From positions 5,952,001 through 6,016,000 of the forward strand of contig NZ_CP109467.1 in the NCBI RefSeq assembly GCF_036227325.1: 64,000 nt of DNA, in the 5' to 3' direction. The stretch comes from Streptomyces sp. NBC_01465. GTDB taxonomy: Bacteria; Actinomycetota; Actinomycetes; Streptomycetales; Streptomycetaceae. Below the pieces are notes generated by a model, which worked only from the letters and a program-made list of their open reading frames with translations, did not search any database and was not told the origin of the DNA. The translations under genes were made by a program, and so were the position numbers. Numbering within the stretch: position 1 is the stretch's first letter; each line of letters begins with the position of its first letter. Positions 25,595 through 36,199 of the stretch are shown piece after piece.

Positions 25595-26233
25595 ATGACG
25601 GTGTACGGACAGGGCTTGTACGAGGTGGGGGCGGGAGCCGTGCCCGCCCCGCGCGGAGCCCCCGCCGAGGAGGCGCTCGTCCGCCGCCCGCGCGGTCTGG
25701 AGTTCACCGAGGGGGACCTGGTCGTCGTCTCCGGACTGCCCGGCAGCGGGAAGTCGACACTGATCCGCCGCACGGTGCGGGCCGCCCGCCGGATCGACTC
25801 GCAGGACGTACGGGAACGCTGGGAGCGCCGGATGCCGGGCTTCCTCGCGTACGCGGGCTACCGCCCCCTCGTGCGCGCCGCCCACTACGGCGGGCTGTGG
25901 CGGGCGCTGCGCTCGGGCCGGAGCGTCGTCGTCCACGACTGCGGGACACAGCGCTGGGTGCGGAGGTGGCTGGCCCGCACGGCCCGGCGACGAGGGCGCG
26001 CCCTGCATCTGCTGCTGCTCGACGTCCCGCCGGAGGTGGCCCTGTCCGGGCAGGCGGAGCGGGGGCGCACGGTCTCCGCGTACGCCTTCGGACGGCACCG
26101 CAAGGCGGTGGACCGGCTCCTCGCGGAGGCCGAGGCGGGGAGACTGCCGGCCGGCTGCGGGTCGGCGGTGCTGCTCGACCGGGAGGCGGCGGGGGAACTG
26201 GAGGAGATCAGCTTCGGCGGTCCCGGGGGCTGA
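25595..26233 (+). CDS. P-loop ATPase/kinase-like protein
   Basis: A 212 aa protein with a Walker A motif GLPGSGKST (residues 47-55) preceded by a beta strand, and a Asp-Cys-Gly-rich VVHDCGTQRWVRRWLARTA segment that may replace Walker B. It is like the small AAA_33-type nucleotide kinases that phosphorylate diverse small molecules. A GGGGGAG site precedes the ATG. The downstream hairpin includes its stop codon. Substrate unknown. Confidence 0.75.
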   Translation: MTVYGQGLYEVGAGAVPAPRGAPAEEALVRRPRGLEFTEGDLVVVSGLPGSGKSTLIRRTVRAARRIDSQDVRERWERRMPGFLAYAGYRPLVRAAHYGGLWRALRSGRSVVVHDCGTQRWVRRWLARTARRRGRALHLLLLDVPPEVALSGQAERGRTVSAYAFGRHRKAVDRLLAEAEAGRLPAGCGSAVLLDREAAGELEEISFGGPGG

Positions 26234-26248
26234 GCGCCCCCGGGACCG
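26218..26248. terminator. Bidirectional hairpin terminator
   Basis: Perfect 13-nt arms CGGTCCCGGGGGC (26218-26230) and its complement (26236-26248); the loop TGAGC contains the stop codon of the P-loop gene. It lies between convergent genes. Confidence 0.85.
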
Positions 26249-26254
26249 GCCGGG

Positions 26255-27028
26255 TCACCAGAGCTTCGGGAAGCCGGGGATCGCGGTCGAGGGGATGGGC
26301 AGGCCGGGGATTGCAGCGGCCGGGGCGGCCGGGACAGAGGGCAGCCACGGGACGGAGGGCAGCGCGGGCAGGCCGGGGACGGCCGGGAGCTTCGGCAGCT
26401 CGGGGAGCTTGGGGAGCATGCCCGTGACATCCGGGACCTTGGGCAGCTCGGGCAGACCGAGAAGCTTCGGCAGCAGCTTGTCCCAGGAGAGCAGGTCGCC
26501 GAGCTGCTTGAGGACGGCCTCGATGTTGACGCCGAGCAGCACGTTGACCGCTTGCGAGGAGACCTCGAGGAGCGCGGAGGTGGCGACCTTCCAGTCGCCC
26601 TTGTCCGTGGCGTTCAGGAGCGCTTCGACCGAGGCCTTCAGCAGGTCCTTCGCATGGGCCAGGGTCGGCGAGGGCGTGGGGGGAACCTTGGTGGGTTTGA
26701 CCGCCTCCGCAGCCGTGTCGGCCGCCGCAGGGTCGGGGGTCGGCGGCTCCGGGTCGGCCAGGACGCGGTCCAGCGCGGTCCGTACGGTGGCGCGGTCCTG
26801 TGCGTCGGCGGTACCGGCGGTGGTGCGCGAGGTCAGCTCGTTGACGGCGGCGTAGAGCGCACGCACGTCCTGGTACGTCCGCAGGGCGGCGACCGAGTCG
26901 GCACCGACGGCGGGAGCCGTCCGGCTGACGGGGGCGGCGGCGAGCGCGGGCGTGACCGCACCGGTGATCAGCACGGCGCCGAGCGACGAGGCGGTGACCA
27001 CCGCGGCGGTGAGTCGGTTGACCCTCAT
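26255..27028 (-). CDS. Secreted protein with proline-periodic C-terminal tail (paralogue 1)
   Basis: A 257 aa secreted protein: signal peptide to about residue 31 (TPALA-AAP), a helical domain (about 40-175) including YAAVNELTSRT and GDWKVATSALLEVS, then from about residue 187 a tail in which proline recurs about every third residue (LPELPKVP, LPKLPELPKLPAVPGLPALP). It is clearly related to the next gene. The tail probably forms a polyproline-type extended rod in the wall. Function unknown. It lies 31 bases downstream of its paralogue, so they are one operon. Confidence 0.8.
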   Translation of the reverse strand: MRVNRLTAAVVTASSLGAVLITGAVTPALAAAPVSRTAPAVGADSVAALRTYQDVRALYAAVNELTSRTTAGTADAQDRATVRTALDRVLADPEPPTPDPAAADTAAEAVKPTKVPPTPSPTLAHAKDLLKASVEALLNATDKGDWKVATSALLEVSSQAVNVLLGVNIEAVLKQLGDLLSWDKLLPKLLGLPELPKVPDVTGMLPKLPELPKLPAVPGLPALPSVPWLPSVPAAPAAAIPGLPIPSTAIPGFPKLW

Positions 27029-27059
27029 ATTCGGGGAGTCCTTTCGTACGCGGAAAACA

Positions 27060-27737
27060 TCAGAGCCCCGGAACCGCCGGGACAGCGGGAGCTTCGGGAA
27101 CGGCAGGCACGGCGGGGAGCGCGGGGGAGGCCGGGAGGCCCGGGACCGTGGGGACTCCGGGGACGGCCGGGAGGCCCGGGATCGCCGCGGGCGCCGCCGG
27201 GAGTGCGGGCAGACCGGGGATCGCCGGTACGGCCGGGACCGCGGGGAGGCCCGGGAGCGTCGGCAGGCCGGGGAGTTTCGGGAGGGAGTCCAGGAACTTC
27301 TGCCAGCCCGCCGCGCTCAGCAGATCGTTCGACAGCTTCGGGATCGCCTGCAGCGCGGTCGAGACCCGCAGCCAGTCCCCGCCCGCCGCGGCCTTGATCA
27401 GCGCGTCGACCTCGTCCCTCAGCGCGGTTTCCGCCACGCTCGCCGGGCCGGTGTCCTTCTTCGCGGGCGCACTGTCGGGGTCCGGACCCAGGACGACGTC
27501 GACCTTGGCGTTCACCTCCGCCAGCGCGTCCTCGTCGATCGTGCCCGAGGCGGACTTCTCCATCAGCTCGTCGATGGCGTCCAGCAGCGGCCCGATGTCC
27601 GCGGGGCGGGCGGGCGCCTGTGCCGTACGCACCGAAGGGGCGGCCGCGGCCGCCGGGGCAGCCACCGCACCGCCGAAGGCCAGCGCACCGCACAGGGAGG
27701 CGGCGAGAGTGAGGGCGACGGGCGTGTGCGGGGCCAT
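27060..27737 (-). CDS. Secreted protein with proline-periodic C-terminal tail (paralogue 2)
   Basis: A 225 aa secreted protein: signal peptide (about residues 1-34, AAPAAAAA), helical region with LLDAIDELMEKSASGT and GDWLRVSTALQAIPKLSNDL that matches the same places in the neighbouring paralogue, and a tail of about 75 residues built from LPGLPAVP-like triplets. The pair probably arose by tandem duplication, with the tail expanding by triplet slippage. The ATG at 27737 has an AGGA site just upstream. Role unknown; cell-wall location is inferred. Confidence 0.8.
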   Translation of the reverse strand: MAPHTPVALTLAASLCGALAFGGAVAAPAAAAAPSVRTAQAPARPADIGPLLDAIDELMEKSASGTIDEDALAEVNAKVDVVLGPDPDSAPAKKDTGPASVAETALRDEVDALIKAAAGGDWLRVSTALQAIPKLSNDLLSAAGWQKFLDSLPKLPGLPTLPGLPAVPAVPAIPGLPALPAAPAAIPGLPAVPGVPTVPGLPASPALPAVPAVPEAPAVPAVPGL

Positions 27738-27927
27738 GAAGGGGTCCTTCCGGAAGGGCTGCGCGGCGGCGCCTGTATCTGCCACCCTCAGATCGACAGC
27801 CACGCTCCGCAACCAGTCGGATGCGCTCCGTGTCCATATGGGTGGAGGCTCGGCCGGCCGGGTGGCGGCGGAGTTAATCTCGGGCGCACACAGCGCACAG
27901 CACTCGCAGAAGGAGAGGGATCCGTCG

Positions 27928-28668
27928 GTGGACATGGGATGGCCGGGCAACGAGCTCGAAGAGGTGCTGGGCGCCTCGGTCGGCAATCCGGCGGCCGGCG
28001 GACGGCTGATCGAGGTCCTGGGACGCAGCCCGGTCTGGATTCCGCTGCCCAACGGCGGCAGCCACGAGAGCCGCTCCCTGGACCTGCCGACGCTGGAGAT
28101 CGAGGGGGCGCCGTACGTCCCGGTCTACAGCTCGGAGGCGCAGTACCTCGACTGCGTCGGTACCCATCTCTCCTTCACGATCGCGCCCTCCGTCGAGTTC
28201 GCCCGCGGACTGCCCCCGCAGCTGGGCGTCGTGGTGAATCCGGGCGGCGCGGTCACCCTGCCCCTGCCGCCGCTCGCCGTGGCCGAGCTCTGCCGGGCGG
28301 GCCGTACGCCGCTGGACGGTCCCTCCAGCGGCGGTCGCGTCCGCCTCTTCGAGCCGGACTGGCAGGAGGAGCCGGTCGACTTCCTCGCCGCCGCGGCGGC
28401 GGAGTTCGACCAGACCGGGGTGGTGCGCACCGCGCGCAGGGCGCTCGCGTCCATCGAGGGCGGCGACCCCGTCCTGTTCATCGGTGTCGAGTTCTCGTCC
28501 TGGGACGGCGCGGGCCGCGGCGCGCCCATGGACGCACTGGGCCGGGCGCTCGGCCGGTCCGAACCGGCGTGGCCGGTCAATCTGGTCCTGCTGGACGTGG
28601 CACAGGATCCGGTGGGCGACTGGATGCTGGAGAAGGTCAGGCCGTTTTATGTCAGGGACGCCGCCTAA
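27928..28668 (+). CDS. SseB-like protein
   Basis: A 246 aa cytoplasmic protein with an SseB-type N-terminal domain (PVWIPLPNGG..., about residues 30-130) and a C-terminal domain (FIGVEFSSWDG..., about 170-245). SseB proteins affect serine sensitivity in E. coli but the mechanism is unknown. The GTG at 27928 is preferred for its GAGGGA site; ATG at 27934 is possible. A second SseB-like gene follows. Proximity to the serine/glycine genes may be meaningful but is only suggestive. Confidence 0.8.
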   Translation: MDMGWPGNELEEVLGASVGNPAAGGRLIEVLGRSPVWIPLPNGGSHESRSLDLPTLEIEGAPYVPVYSSEAQYLDCVGTHLSFTIAPSVEFARGLPPQLGVVVNPGGAVTLPLPPLAVAELCRAGRTPLDGPSSGGRVRLFEPDWQEEPVDFLAAAAAEFDQTGVVRTARRALASIEGGDPVLFIGVEFSSWDGAGRGAPMDALGRALGRSEPAWPVNLVLLDVAQDPVGDWMLEKVRPFYVRDAA

Positions 28669-28713
28669 GCTGGTTGGATGACCGCGGGCCGGTGAGCTGG
28701 TGGCCGGAAACGG

Positions 28714-29526
28714 GTGGACGGCAAGAAGACGAGGGGCGGGACCCAAGTGAGTGCGTCGGGCACGGCGGCGGCCGGACAGGTCGAGCACATGCTGCGCCAG
28801 GTGACCCCCGGGCGCTATGACGCGTACGAGGCCCTGCTGCACGCGCTCGCCGAGAGCCGGGTCTGGATGCTGCTCTGGCACGGCCAGGCGGGGGCGCCCG
28901 ACGCGCAGTACGGGAACATGGAGGTCGAGGGGCTCGGCTACGCGCCCTGTGTGACCTCCGCCCAGGAGCTCTCCGCGAGCGGCTGGAACCGTGCGTACGA
29001 GGCGGTCGGCGGCCGCGACATCGCCCGCGCCCTCTTCCCCGACCGCTGGGGCATCTGGCTGAACCCGCACGCCCCCGGCGGCGGCGTCGGCATCCCCTGG
29101 ACCGATCTGCGCCGGATCGCCACCGGTCTCGACCGGATGCCGGCCGGACCGCTGCGGATCTCCGAACCCGCCCTGGACATTCCGCAGTTCTACGCCCTTC
29201 TCGCCCAGAACGCCCACCGCACCTCCGCGGTCCGCGCCCTGCGCCGCGCCTGGGTGCAGCCCTCGCTCGGTGCCGCGTACCTGGCGATCGGTCTCGATCT
29301 CTATGACACGAGTCAGCAGTCCGTCGACGCCGTGCGCGCGATGATGCAGCAGTCCGTCGCGGCCGTCCCCGACGGACTGCCCGTTTCGACCGTCGCACTG
29401 TCCGACGAGTACGACCCGGTCGGCATGTGGCTGCGCGCCAACTCCCGTCCGTTCTACGACCGCGAGGCGCACGCGGCGCCCGTCGCGGCCCCCGGTTACG
29501 GCTACCCGCCGGTCCACGGCCAGTAG
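28714..29526 (+). CDS. SseB-like protein, second copy
   Basis: A 270 aa protein (or 259 aa from GTG at 28747) with an SseB-like layout: the first part has ALLHALAESRVWMLLWHGQAG, followed by segments ALFPDRWGIWLNPHAPGGGVGIPW and AYLAIGLDLYDTSQQSVDAV. It resembles the preceding protein in outline, with a shared PVGMWLRANSRPFY/PVGDWMLEKVRPFY ending, which is good evidence for tandem duplication. The start is uncertain since neither GTG has an ideal ribosome-binding site. Confidence 0.8.
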   Translation: MDGKKTRGGTQVSASGTAAAGQVEHMLRQVTPGRYDAYEALLHALAESRVWMLLWHGQAGAPDAQYGNMEVEGLGYAPCVTSAQELSASGWNRAYEAVGGRDIARALFPDRWGIWLNPHAPGGGVGIPWTDLRRIATGLDRMPAGPLRISEPALDIPQFYALLAQNAHRTSAVRALRRAWVQPSLGAAYLAIGLDLYDTSQQSVDAVRAMMQQSVAAVPDGLPVSTVALSDEYDPVGMWLRANSRPFYDREAHAAPVAAPGYGYPPVHGQ

Positions 29527-29865
29527 GTCAATTCGCCAGCTGTTGGCCTCTGTTGGGGCACACGTCCGTTCTGGGCGAAGTGTGCTGACTTGGTTCGCTG
29601 GGCCGGTCGCGACGTCCGGATAACGGAACGCTTCTGGCCGCATCACGGTTGCGCAAACATTCCCCGTCAGGTCTGGCGGGTGATCGCCGGTGCGTTGAAG
29701 ACTCCCCGCTAACGCTTGGCGTCGTTCAGTTGAGCGACGTTCGCGTCACACGCCACAGGGGCAATTCTCTTCACGCCGGCAAGGCAAGCACCACTTGATG
29801 CACGACAGTCGCCACAGCGACGGGTACGGGCCGGTCACCACCGGCCGGGAGGGGTCAGAGGCACT
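29527..29865. other. Intergenic region before the peptide ABC operon
   Basis: 339 bases without a gene. It holds a dyad CGTCG (29720-29724)/CGACG (29735-29739) and a perfect hairpin GGCCGGT-CACC-ACCGGCC (29829-29846) that ends 19 bases before the first start codon, next to the GGAGGGG ribosome-binding site. It presumably contains the operon promoter; the boxes are not clear. Confidence 0.5.
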
Positions 29866-30864
29866 GTGACCGCACCGATCGAGACCACCGGTTCGGCTGC
29901 CAACGCGCAGCCGGAGGCAGTACTCACGGGAGTCAAACAGAGCCAGATCGAGGGACGTTCGCTCAGTCGGATCGCCTGGACGCGCTTCAAGCGCGACAAG
30001 ATGGCGGTGGCCGGCGGCGTTGTCGTGATCCTGCTCGTCCTGCTCGCGGCTCTGTCCAAGCCGATTCAGTGGATCTTCGGTCTGGATCCCAACAAGTTCC
30101 ACCAGGATCTGGTCGACCCGGCTCTCCTCGCACCCAAGGGTGACTGGGGCGGGATGAGTTGGGCCCATCCGCTGGGAGTCGACCCGCAGTACGGGCGCGA
30201 CATCATGACCCGCATCATCGAGGGGTCCTGGGTCTCGCTGCTGGTCGCGGGCGGCGCCACGCTGCTCGCCGTCGTCATCGGAGTGTTCTTCGGTGTCGTC
30301 TCCGGCTACTACGGCGGCTGGGTCGACTCCATCATCAGCCGGACCATGGACACGTTCCTGGCTTTCCCGCTCCTCCTCTTTGCGATTTCGATTGCTGCCA
30401 CCCTGCAGGACGGCGCGTTCGGTCTGACCGGACTGCCGCTCCGGATCAGCGTGTTGATCTTTGTCATCGGGTTCTTCAGCTGGCCCTACATGGGCAGGAT
30501 CGTGCGGGCGCAGACGCTCACGCTGCGGAATCGTGAGTTCGTCGAAGCGGCCAAGAGCCTCGGCGCGCGCGGCCCGTTCATTCTCTTCCGCGAACTGCTG
30601 CCGAACCTGGTGGCACCCATTCTCGTCTACTCGACGCTGATGATTCCGACCAACATCATTTTCGAGGCGGGCCTCAGCTATCTCGGCGTCGGTATCGCGC
30701 CGCCGCAGGCTTCCTGGGGACAGATGCTCAGCAACGCGAGCGACATCTACACGGCGGATCCGCAGTACATGATCGTGCCGGGCCTGGCCATTTTCATCAC
30801 GGTCCTGGCGTTCAACCTGCTGGGCGACGGGTTGCGCGATGCGCTCGACCCCCGCAGCAAGTAA
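29866..30864 (+). CDS. Oligopeptide/dipeptide ABC transporter permease (DppC/OppC type)
   Basis: A 332 aa inner-membrane permease with six membrane helices, the N-terminal OppC-type segment (WTRFKRDKMAVAGGVVVILLVLLAAL) and the EAA loop EAAKSLGARGPFILFRELLPN that contacts the ATPases. First gene of a five-gene operon (permease C, binding protein, permease B, two ATPases). Typical operons start with the binding protein, so this order is unusual. Confidence 0.93.
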   Translation: MTAPIETTGSAANAQPEAVLTGVKQSQIEGRSLSRIAWTRFKRDKMAVAGGVVVILLVLLAALSKPIQWIFGLDPNKFHQDLVDPALLAPKGDWGGMSWAHPLGVDPQYGRDIMTRIIEGSWVSLLVAGGATLLAVVIGVFFGVVSGYYGGWVDSIISRTMDTFLAFPLLLFAISIAATLQDGAFGLTGLPLRISVLIFVIGFFSWPYMGRIVRAQTLTLRNREFVEAAKSLGARGPFILFRELLPNLVAPILVYSTLMIPTNIIFEAGLSYLGVGIAPPQASWGQMLSNASDIYTADPQYMIVPGLAIFITVLAFNLLGDGLRDALDPRSK

Positions 30865-30890
30865 CCATCTCTAGAGGGGGCTTTCCTCAG

Positions 30891-32654
30891 GTGAAGACAA
30901 GAAAAGTGACAGCTGTGCTCGGCGCAGTTGTGGCGCTCGCGCTGGGGGCATCCGCGTGCAGCAGCTCCGACAACGACAAGGGCGGCGGCGGCAGCAAGGG
31001 TGGCACGTCCGCTGCTGACGCTGCGCTGACCTCGATCGTGAACACGAGCGACAAGAAGGGCGGCACGCTCTCCCTGGCGTTGTCCGACGAGCCCGACTCG
31101 CTCGACCCGGGCAACAACTACTACGGCTGGGTGCAGAACTTCTCCCGCCTGTACGCCCGTTCGCTCACCTCGTTCAAGCCCGCTGCGGGCAAGGACGGCC
31201 TCACGGTGGTTCCTGACCTGGCCGAGGGTCTGGGCACGCCCAGCGACGGTGCCAAGACGTGGACGTACCACCTGCGCAAGGGCCTCAAGTTCGACGACGG
31301 CACTCCGATCACCTCGAAGGACGTCAAGTACGCCGTCGAGCGTTCGAACTTCGCCCCCGAGGCGCTGTCCAACGGTCCGACGTACTTCAAGGCGCACCTC
31401 ATCGGTGGCGACAAGTACAAGGGTCCGTACAAGGACAAGAGCCCCGGCGGTCTCGCGTCCATCGAGACGCCGGACGACACCACGATCGTCTTCAAGCTGA
31501 AGGACGCCTTCGCGGACTTCGACTACCTGGCGACGTTCAACCAGACCGCGCCGGTGCCCGCCGCCAAGGACAAGGGTGCCGACTACGTCAAGAACATCGT
31601 CTCCTCGGGCCCGTACAAGTTCCAGTCGTACGAGGAGGGCAAGGGCGCGACCCTCGTCCGCAACCCGAACTGGGACCCGAAGACGGACCCGATCCGCAAG
31701 GCCCTTCCGGAGAAGGTCACCATCCGGTTCAAGGTCAAGCAGGAGACGATCGACAACGACCTGATCGCCGACAACCTGACCACCGACGCCTCGGGCACCG
31801 GTGTGGCGCCGGCGACCCAGCCGAAGGTGCTGACGACCCCGAAGCTGAAGAAGGCGACCGACAACTCGTTCGCGGGGGCCACTTCGTACATCGGTCTCAA
31901 CCTGAACGTCGCGCCCTTCGACAACATCCACTGCCGCAAGGCCGTGCAGTGGGGCATCGACAAGGCGTCGATCCAGGCAGCCCAGGGCGGTGACCCGAAG
32001 GGTGCCGTCGCCTCGACGCTGCTCCCGCCGACCGTCAGTGGTTACAGCAAGTTCGACCTGTACGCGACCCCCGGCAGCAAGGGCGACGCCGCCAAGGCGA
32101 AGGCCGAGCTGAAGGAGTGCGGCCAGCCGAACGGCTTCACCACCAACATCTCGGCCCGTTCCGACCGTCCCGCCGAGATGGCGATGGTCACCGCGGTCCA
32201 GGCGTCGCTGAAGACGATCGGCATCACCGCGAACATCAAGACGTTCCCGGGCGGCAAGTACTTCCAGAACTTCGCCGGTAACCCGAGCTACGTCCACTCG
32301 CACAAGCTCGGCATGATCATGACCGCGTGGGGCGCCGACTGGCCGACCGGCTTCGGCTTCCTGGACCAGATCATCAACGGTTCGGCCATCAAGCCGTCCG
32401 GTGGCAACAACGTCCAGGAACTGAACGACCCGGCGATCAACAAGGCGCTCAACGAGGCCATCGCCAACACCGACACCGCCGCGCGCACCAAGGCGTGGGG
32501 CGACATCGACAAGATGGTCGCCGAGAACGCCTCGGCCGTTCCGCTGATCTACCGCAAGAACCTGCTTCTGCGGTCGGCCTCCGCGACGAACGTCACCATC
32601 ACGCAGGCCTACCTCGGCATGTACGACTACACGCTGATGGGCTCCACCAAGTAA
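30891..32654 (+). CDS. Peptide ABC transporter substrate-binding lipoprotein
   Basis: A 587 aa family-5 extracellular solute-binding protein. Lipobox near residue 23 (GASAC). Motifs: TWTYHLRKGLKFDDGTPITSKDVKYAVER (about residue 120-150), typical of DppA/OppA, and a long C-terminal lobe. It captures peptides outside the cell for the two permeases. GTG start with a GAGGGGG site nearby. Confidence 0.95.
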   Translation: MKTRKVTAVLGAVVALALGASACSSSDNDKGGGGSKGGTSAADAALTSIVNTSDKKGGTLSLALSDEPDSLDPGNNYYGWVQNFSRLYARSLTSFKPAAGKDGLTVVPDLAEGLGTPSDGAKTWTYHLRKGLKFDDGTPITSKDVKYAVERSNFAPEALSNGPTYFKAHLIGGDKYKGPYKDKSPGGLASIETPDDTTIVFKLKDAFADFDYLATFNQTAPVPAAKDKGADYVKNIVSSGPYKFQSYEEGKGATLVRNPNWDPKTDPIRKALPEKVTIRFKVKQETIDNDLIADNLTTDASGTGVAPATQPKVLTTPKLKKATDNSFAGATSYIGLNLNVAPFDNIHCRKAVQWGIDKASIQAAQGGDPKGAVASTLLPPTVSGYSKFDLYATPGSKGDAAKAKAELKECGQPNGFTTNISARSDRPAEMAMVTAVQASLKTIGITANIKTFPGGKYFQNFAGNPSYVHSHKLGMIMTAWGADWPTGFGFLDQIINGSAIKPSGGNNVQELNDPAINKALNEAIANTDTAARTKAWGDIDKMVAENASAVPLIYRKNLLLRSASATNVTITQAYLGMYDYTLMGSTK

Positions 32655-32768
32655 GTCCGGGCCCGGCCCCCGCTTAGTTCGAAAGGCAGGTGAAGGCATC
32701 GGTGTCCGCCGGGACGGGCGCTCCCCACAAGGGAGTTGCCCGCCCGGCGGCGCCGGCGCCGGAATGCT

Positions 32769-33775
<1,007 letters not shown>

Positions 33776-33779
<4 letters not shown>

Positions 33780-34888
33780 GCGAGGTTTCCAAGGACACGG
33801 CGGCCGCATCGCCGGCTGCATCCGCGGCGCTGGGCGAGCCCGTGCACGCCCAGCGCGGTGGCACCGAGGATGCCTTTCTCTCCGTACGGGATCTGCGCAT
33901 CCACTTCAGCACCGACGACGGCCTGGTCAAGTCCGTCGACGGCGTCAGCTTCGACGTCAAGGCCGGTGAAACCCTCGGCATCGTGGGCGAGTCCGGTTCC
34001 GGAAAGTCGGTCACCTCGCTGGGGGTGATGGGCCTGCACCGTACGGCGCACGCCCAGATCTCCGGTGAAGTCTGGCTGGACGGCGAGGAGTTGATCGGGG
34101 CCGACCCCGAACACGTACGGCGGCTGCGTGGCCAGAAGATGGCCATGATCTTCCAGGACCCGCTCTCGGCGATGCACCCGTACTTCTCGGTGGGCGCCCA
34201 GATCATCGAGGCCTACCGGGTGCACCACAAGGTCACCAAGAAGGTCGCCCGGGCCCGGGCCGTCGAGATGCTCGACCGTGTGGGCATCCCCGAGCCGAAC
34301 AAGCGCGTCAACGCGTATCCGCACGAGTTCTCCGGCGGTATGCGTCAGCGCGCGATGATCGCGATGGCGCTGGTCAACAACCCCAAGCTGCTGATCGCCG
34401 ACGAGCCGACGACCGCCCTGGACGTGACCGTCCAGGCGCAGATCCTCGACCTGATCCGGGATCTGCAGAAGGAGTTCGGCTCCGCGGTCATCATGATCAC
34501 GCACGACCTCGGGGTCGTCGCCGAGATGGCCGACAACCTCCTGGTGATGTACGGCGGCCGGTGCATCGAGCGCGGAAGCGCCGAGCAGGTCTTCTACGAG
34601 CCCCGGCACCCCTACACCTGGGGGCTGCTGACATCGATGCCGCGCATCGACAAGGAGGAGACCGACCGGCTCATCCCGGTCAAGGGCTCCCCGCCCAGCC
34701 TCATCAACATCCCGAGCGGCTGCGCCTTCAACCCGCGCTGCCCGTACGCGGACGTTCCCAAGGGCGGCATCACCCGCACCACGCGCCCGGAGCTGCAACT
34801 GGTCGGCGACGGTCACTTCTCGGCCTGTCACATGTCGCAGGAGGAGCGGACCCGGATCTGGACCGAAGAGATTGCGCCGAAGCTATGA
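33776..34888 (+). CDS. Peptide ABC transporter ATP-binding protein (DppD/OppD type)
   Basis: A 370 aa ATPase. Walker [10 protein letters not shown], signature [11 protein letters not shown], Walker [13 protein letters not shown], and the C-terminal OppD-type oligopeptide extension with [11 protein letters not shown] and a second Cys (ACHMS) that may bind a 4Fe-4S cluster in this family. GTG start overlaps the previous stop. Confidence 0.95.
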
Positions 34889-36087
34889 GCGAGAAGGCCG
34901 TGAGCAACAAAGACACCGCCGGCACGGCGATCCCGGAACAGGCGAGCTCCTCGCCCGAGCCGCTGCTCAGAGTCGACAACCTGGTCAAGCACTTCCCGAT
35001 CAAGAAGGGGCTGCTCGGCCGGCAGACCAGCGCGGTCAGGGCGGTCGACGGCATCTCCTTCGACGTGCGCCCGGGGGAGACCCTGGGTGTGGTGGGGGAG
35101 TCGGGCTGCGGCAAGTCGACGATGGGCCGGCTGATCACGCGGCTGATCGAACCGACCGGCGGCAAGGTCGAGTTCGAGGGCCGGGACATCACGCACATCT
35201 CCATGGGGCAGATGCGCCCGATGCGCCGTGACGTCCAGATGATCTTCCAGGACCCGTACTCCTCGCTGAACCCCCGGCACACCATCGGCACGATCGTCTC
35301 GGCGCCGTTCCGGCTGCAGGGCGTCGAGCCCGAGGGCGGGGTCAAGAAGGAGGTCCAGAGCCTCCTGGAACTGGTGGGCCTGAGCCCCGAGCACTACAAC
35401 CGCTATCCGCACGAGTTCTCCGGCGGCCAGCGCCAGCGCATCGGCATCGCCCGTGCGCTCGCGCTCAAGCCGAAGCTGGTCGTCGCCGACGAGCCGGTCT
35501 CCGCGCTCGACGTGTCGATCCAGGCCCAGGTGGTCAACCTGCTGGACGACCTCCAGGACGAGCTCGGGCTGACGTACGTGATCATCGCGCACGACCTCTC
35601 GGTCATCCGCCATGTCTCGGACCGCATCGCGGTGATGTACCTCGGCAAGATCGTCGAGCTGGCGGACCGCAAGACGCTCTACGCGGCGCCGATGCACCCG
35701 TACACCAAGGCGCTCATGTCGGCCGTGCCGGTGCCCGATCCGCGCCGTCGCGGGGTCAAGAGCGAGCGCATCCTGCTCAAGGGTGACGTTCCCTCGCCGA
35801 TCTCGCCGCCGAGCGGCTGCCGCTTCCACACGCGGTGCTGGAAGGCGACCGAGGTCTGCAAGACCAAGGAGCCGGAGCTGATCGCGCTCAAGCCGGGCCA
35901 GCAGGTCGCCTGTCACCACCCGGAGAACGCTCCGGACCAGGTGCCGGGGGAGTCGGTGCTGGCGGAGGCCCGGGAGTCGATCGAGCTCGCGATGCCCGCG
36001 GTGAAGGCGGAGGCCGAGGCAGAAGCGGAGGCCGCCGCGGAGGCCGACGTACCGGAGGACGGGCCTCAGGAGTCAACCGAGCAGTAG
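34885..36087 (+). CDS. Peptide ABC transporter ATP-binding protein (DppF/OppF type)
   Basis: A 400 aa ATPase with Walker [10 protein letters not shown], signature [11 protein letters not shown], Walker [13 protein letters not shown], and the OppF-type C-terminal domain ([15 protein letters not shown]). The last 50 residues form an unusual Glu/Ala-rich acidic tail ([20 protein letters not shown]). ATG overlaps the preceding stop (ATGA). A hairpin follows. Confidence 0.95.
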   Translation: MSEKAVSNKDTAGTAIPEQASSSPEPLLRVDNLVKHFPIKKGLLGRQTSAVRAVDGISFDVRPGETLGVVGESGCGKSTMGRLITRLIEPTGGKVEFEGRDITHISMGQMRPMRRDVQMIFQDPYSSLNPRHTIGTIVSAPFRLQGVEPEGGVKKEVQSLLELVGLSPEHYNRYPHEFSGGQRQRIGIARALALKPKLVVADEPVSALDVSIQAQVVNLLDDLQDELGLTYVIIAHDLSVIRHVSDRIAVMYLGKIVELADRKTLYAAPMHPYTKALMSAVPVPDPRRRGVKSERILLKGDVPSPISPPSGCRFHTRCWKATEVCKTKEPELIALKPGQQVACHHPENAPDQVPGESVLAEARESIELAMPAVKAEAEAEAEAAAEADVPEDGPQESTEQ

Positions 36088-36115
36088 GACATGACGAGTT
36101 GGCAAAGTCATGTCC
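36087..36115 (+). terminator. Hairpin after the peptide ABC operon
   Basis: Perfect 9-nt arms GGACATGAC (36087-36095) and GTCATGTCC (36107-36115) with an 11-nt loop, starting at the last base of the stop codon. Confidence 0.75.
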
Positions 36116-36199
36116 ATGGCTAAGCGGGAGAGTGCAGAGTCCTGCCTGTCGTACCAAGGATGCAGCCGTACTTACGGCGCACGTACGAAGGGCAGACTC

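Noticed and set aside
25318..26427. A plus-strand open frame covering the riboswitch and P-loop region
   Set aside because: It runs antisense to the glycine riboswitch and is out of frame with the P-loop gene that has a Walker A motif.
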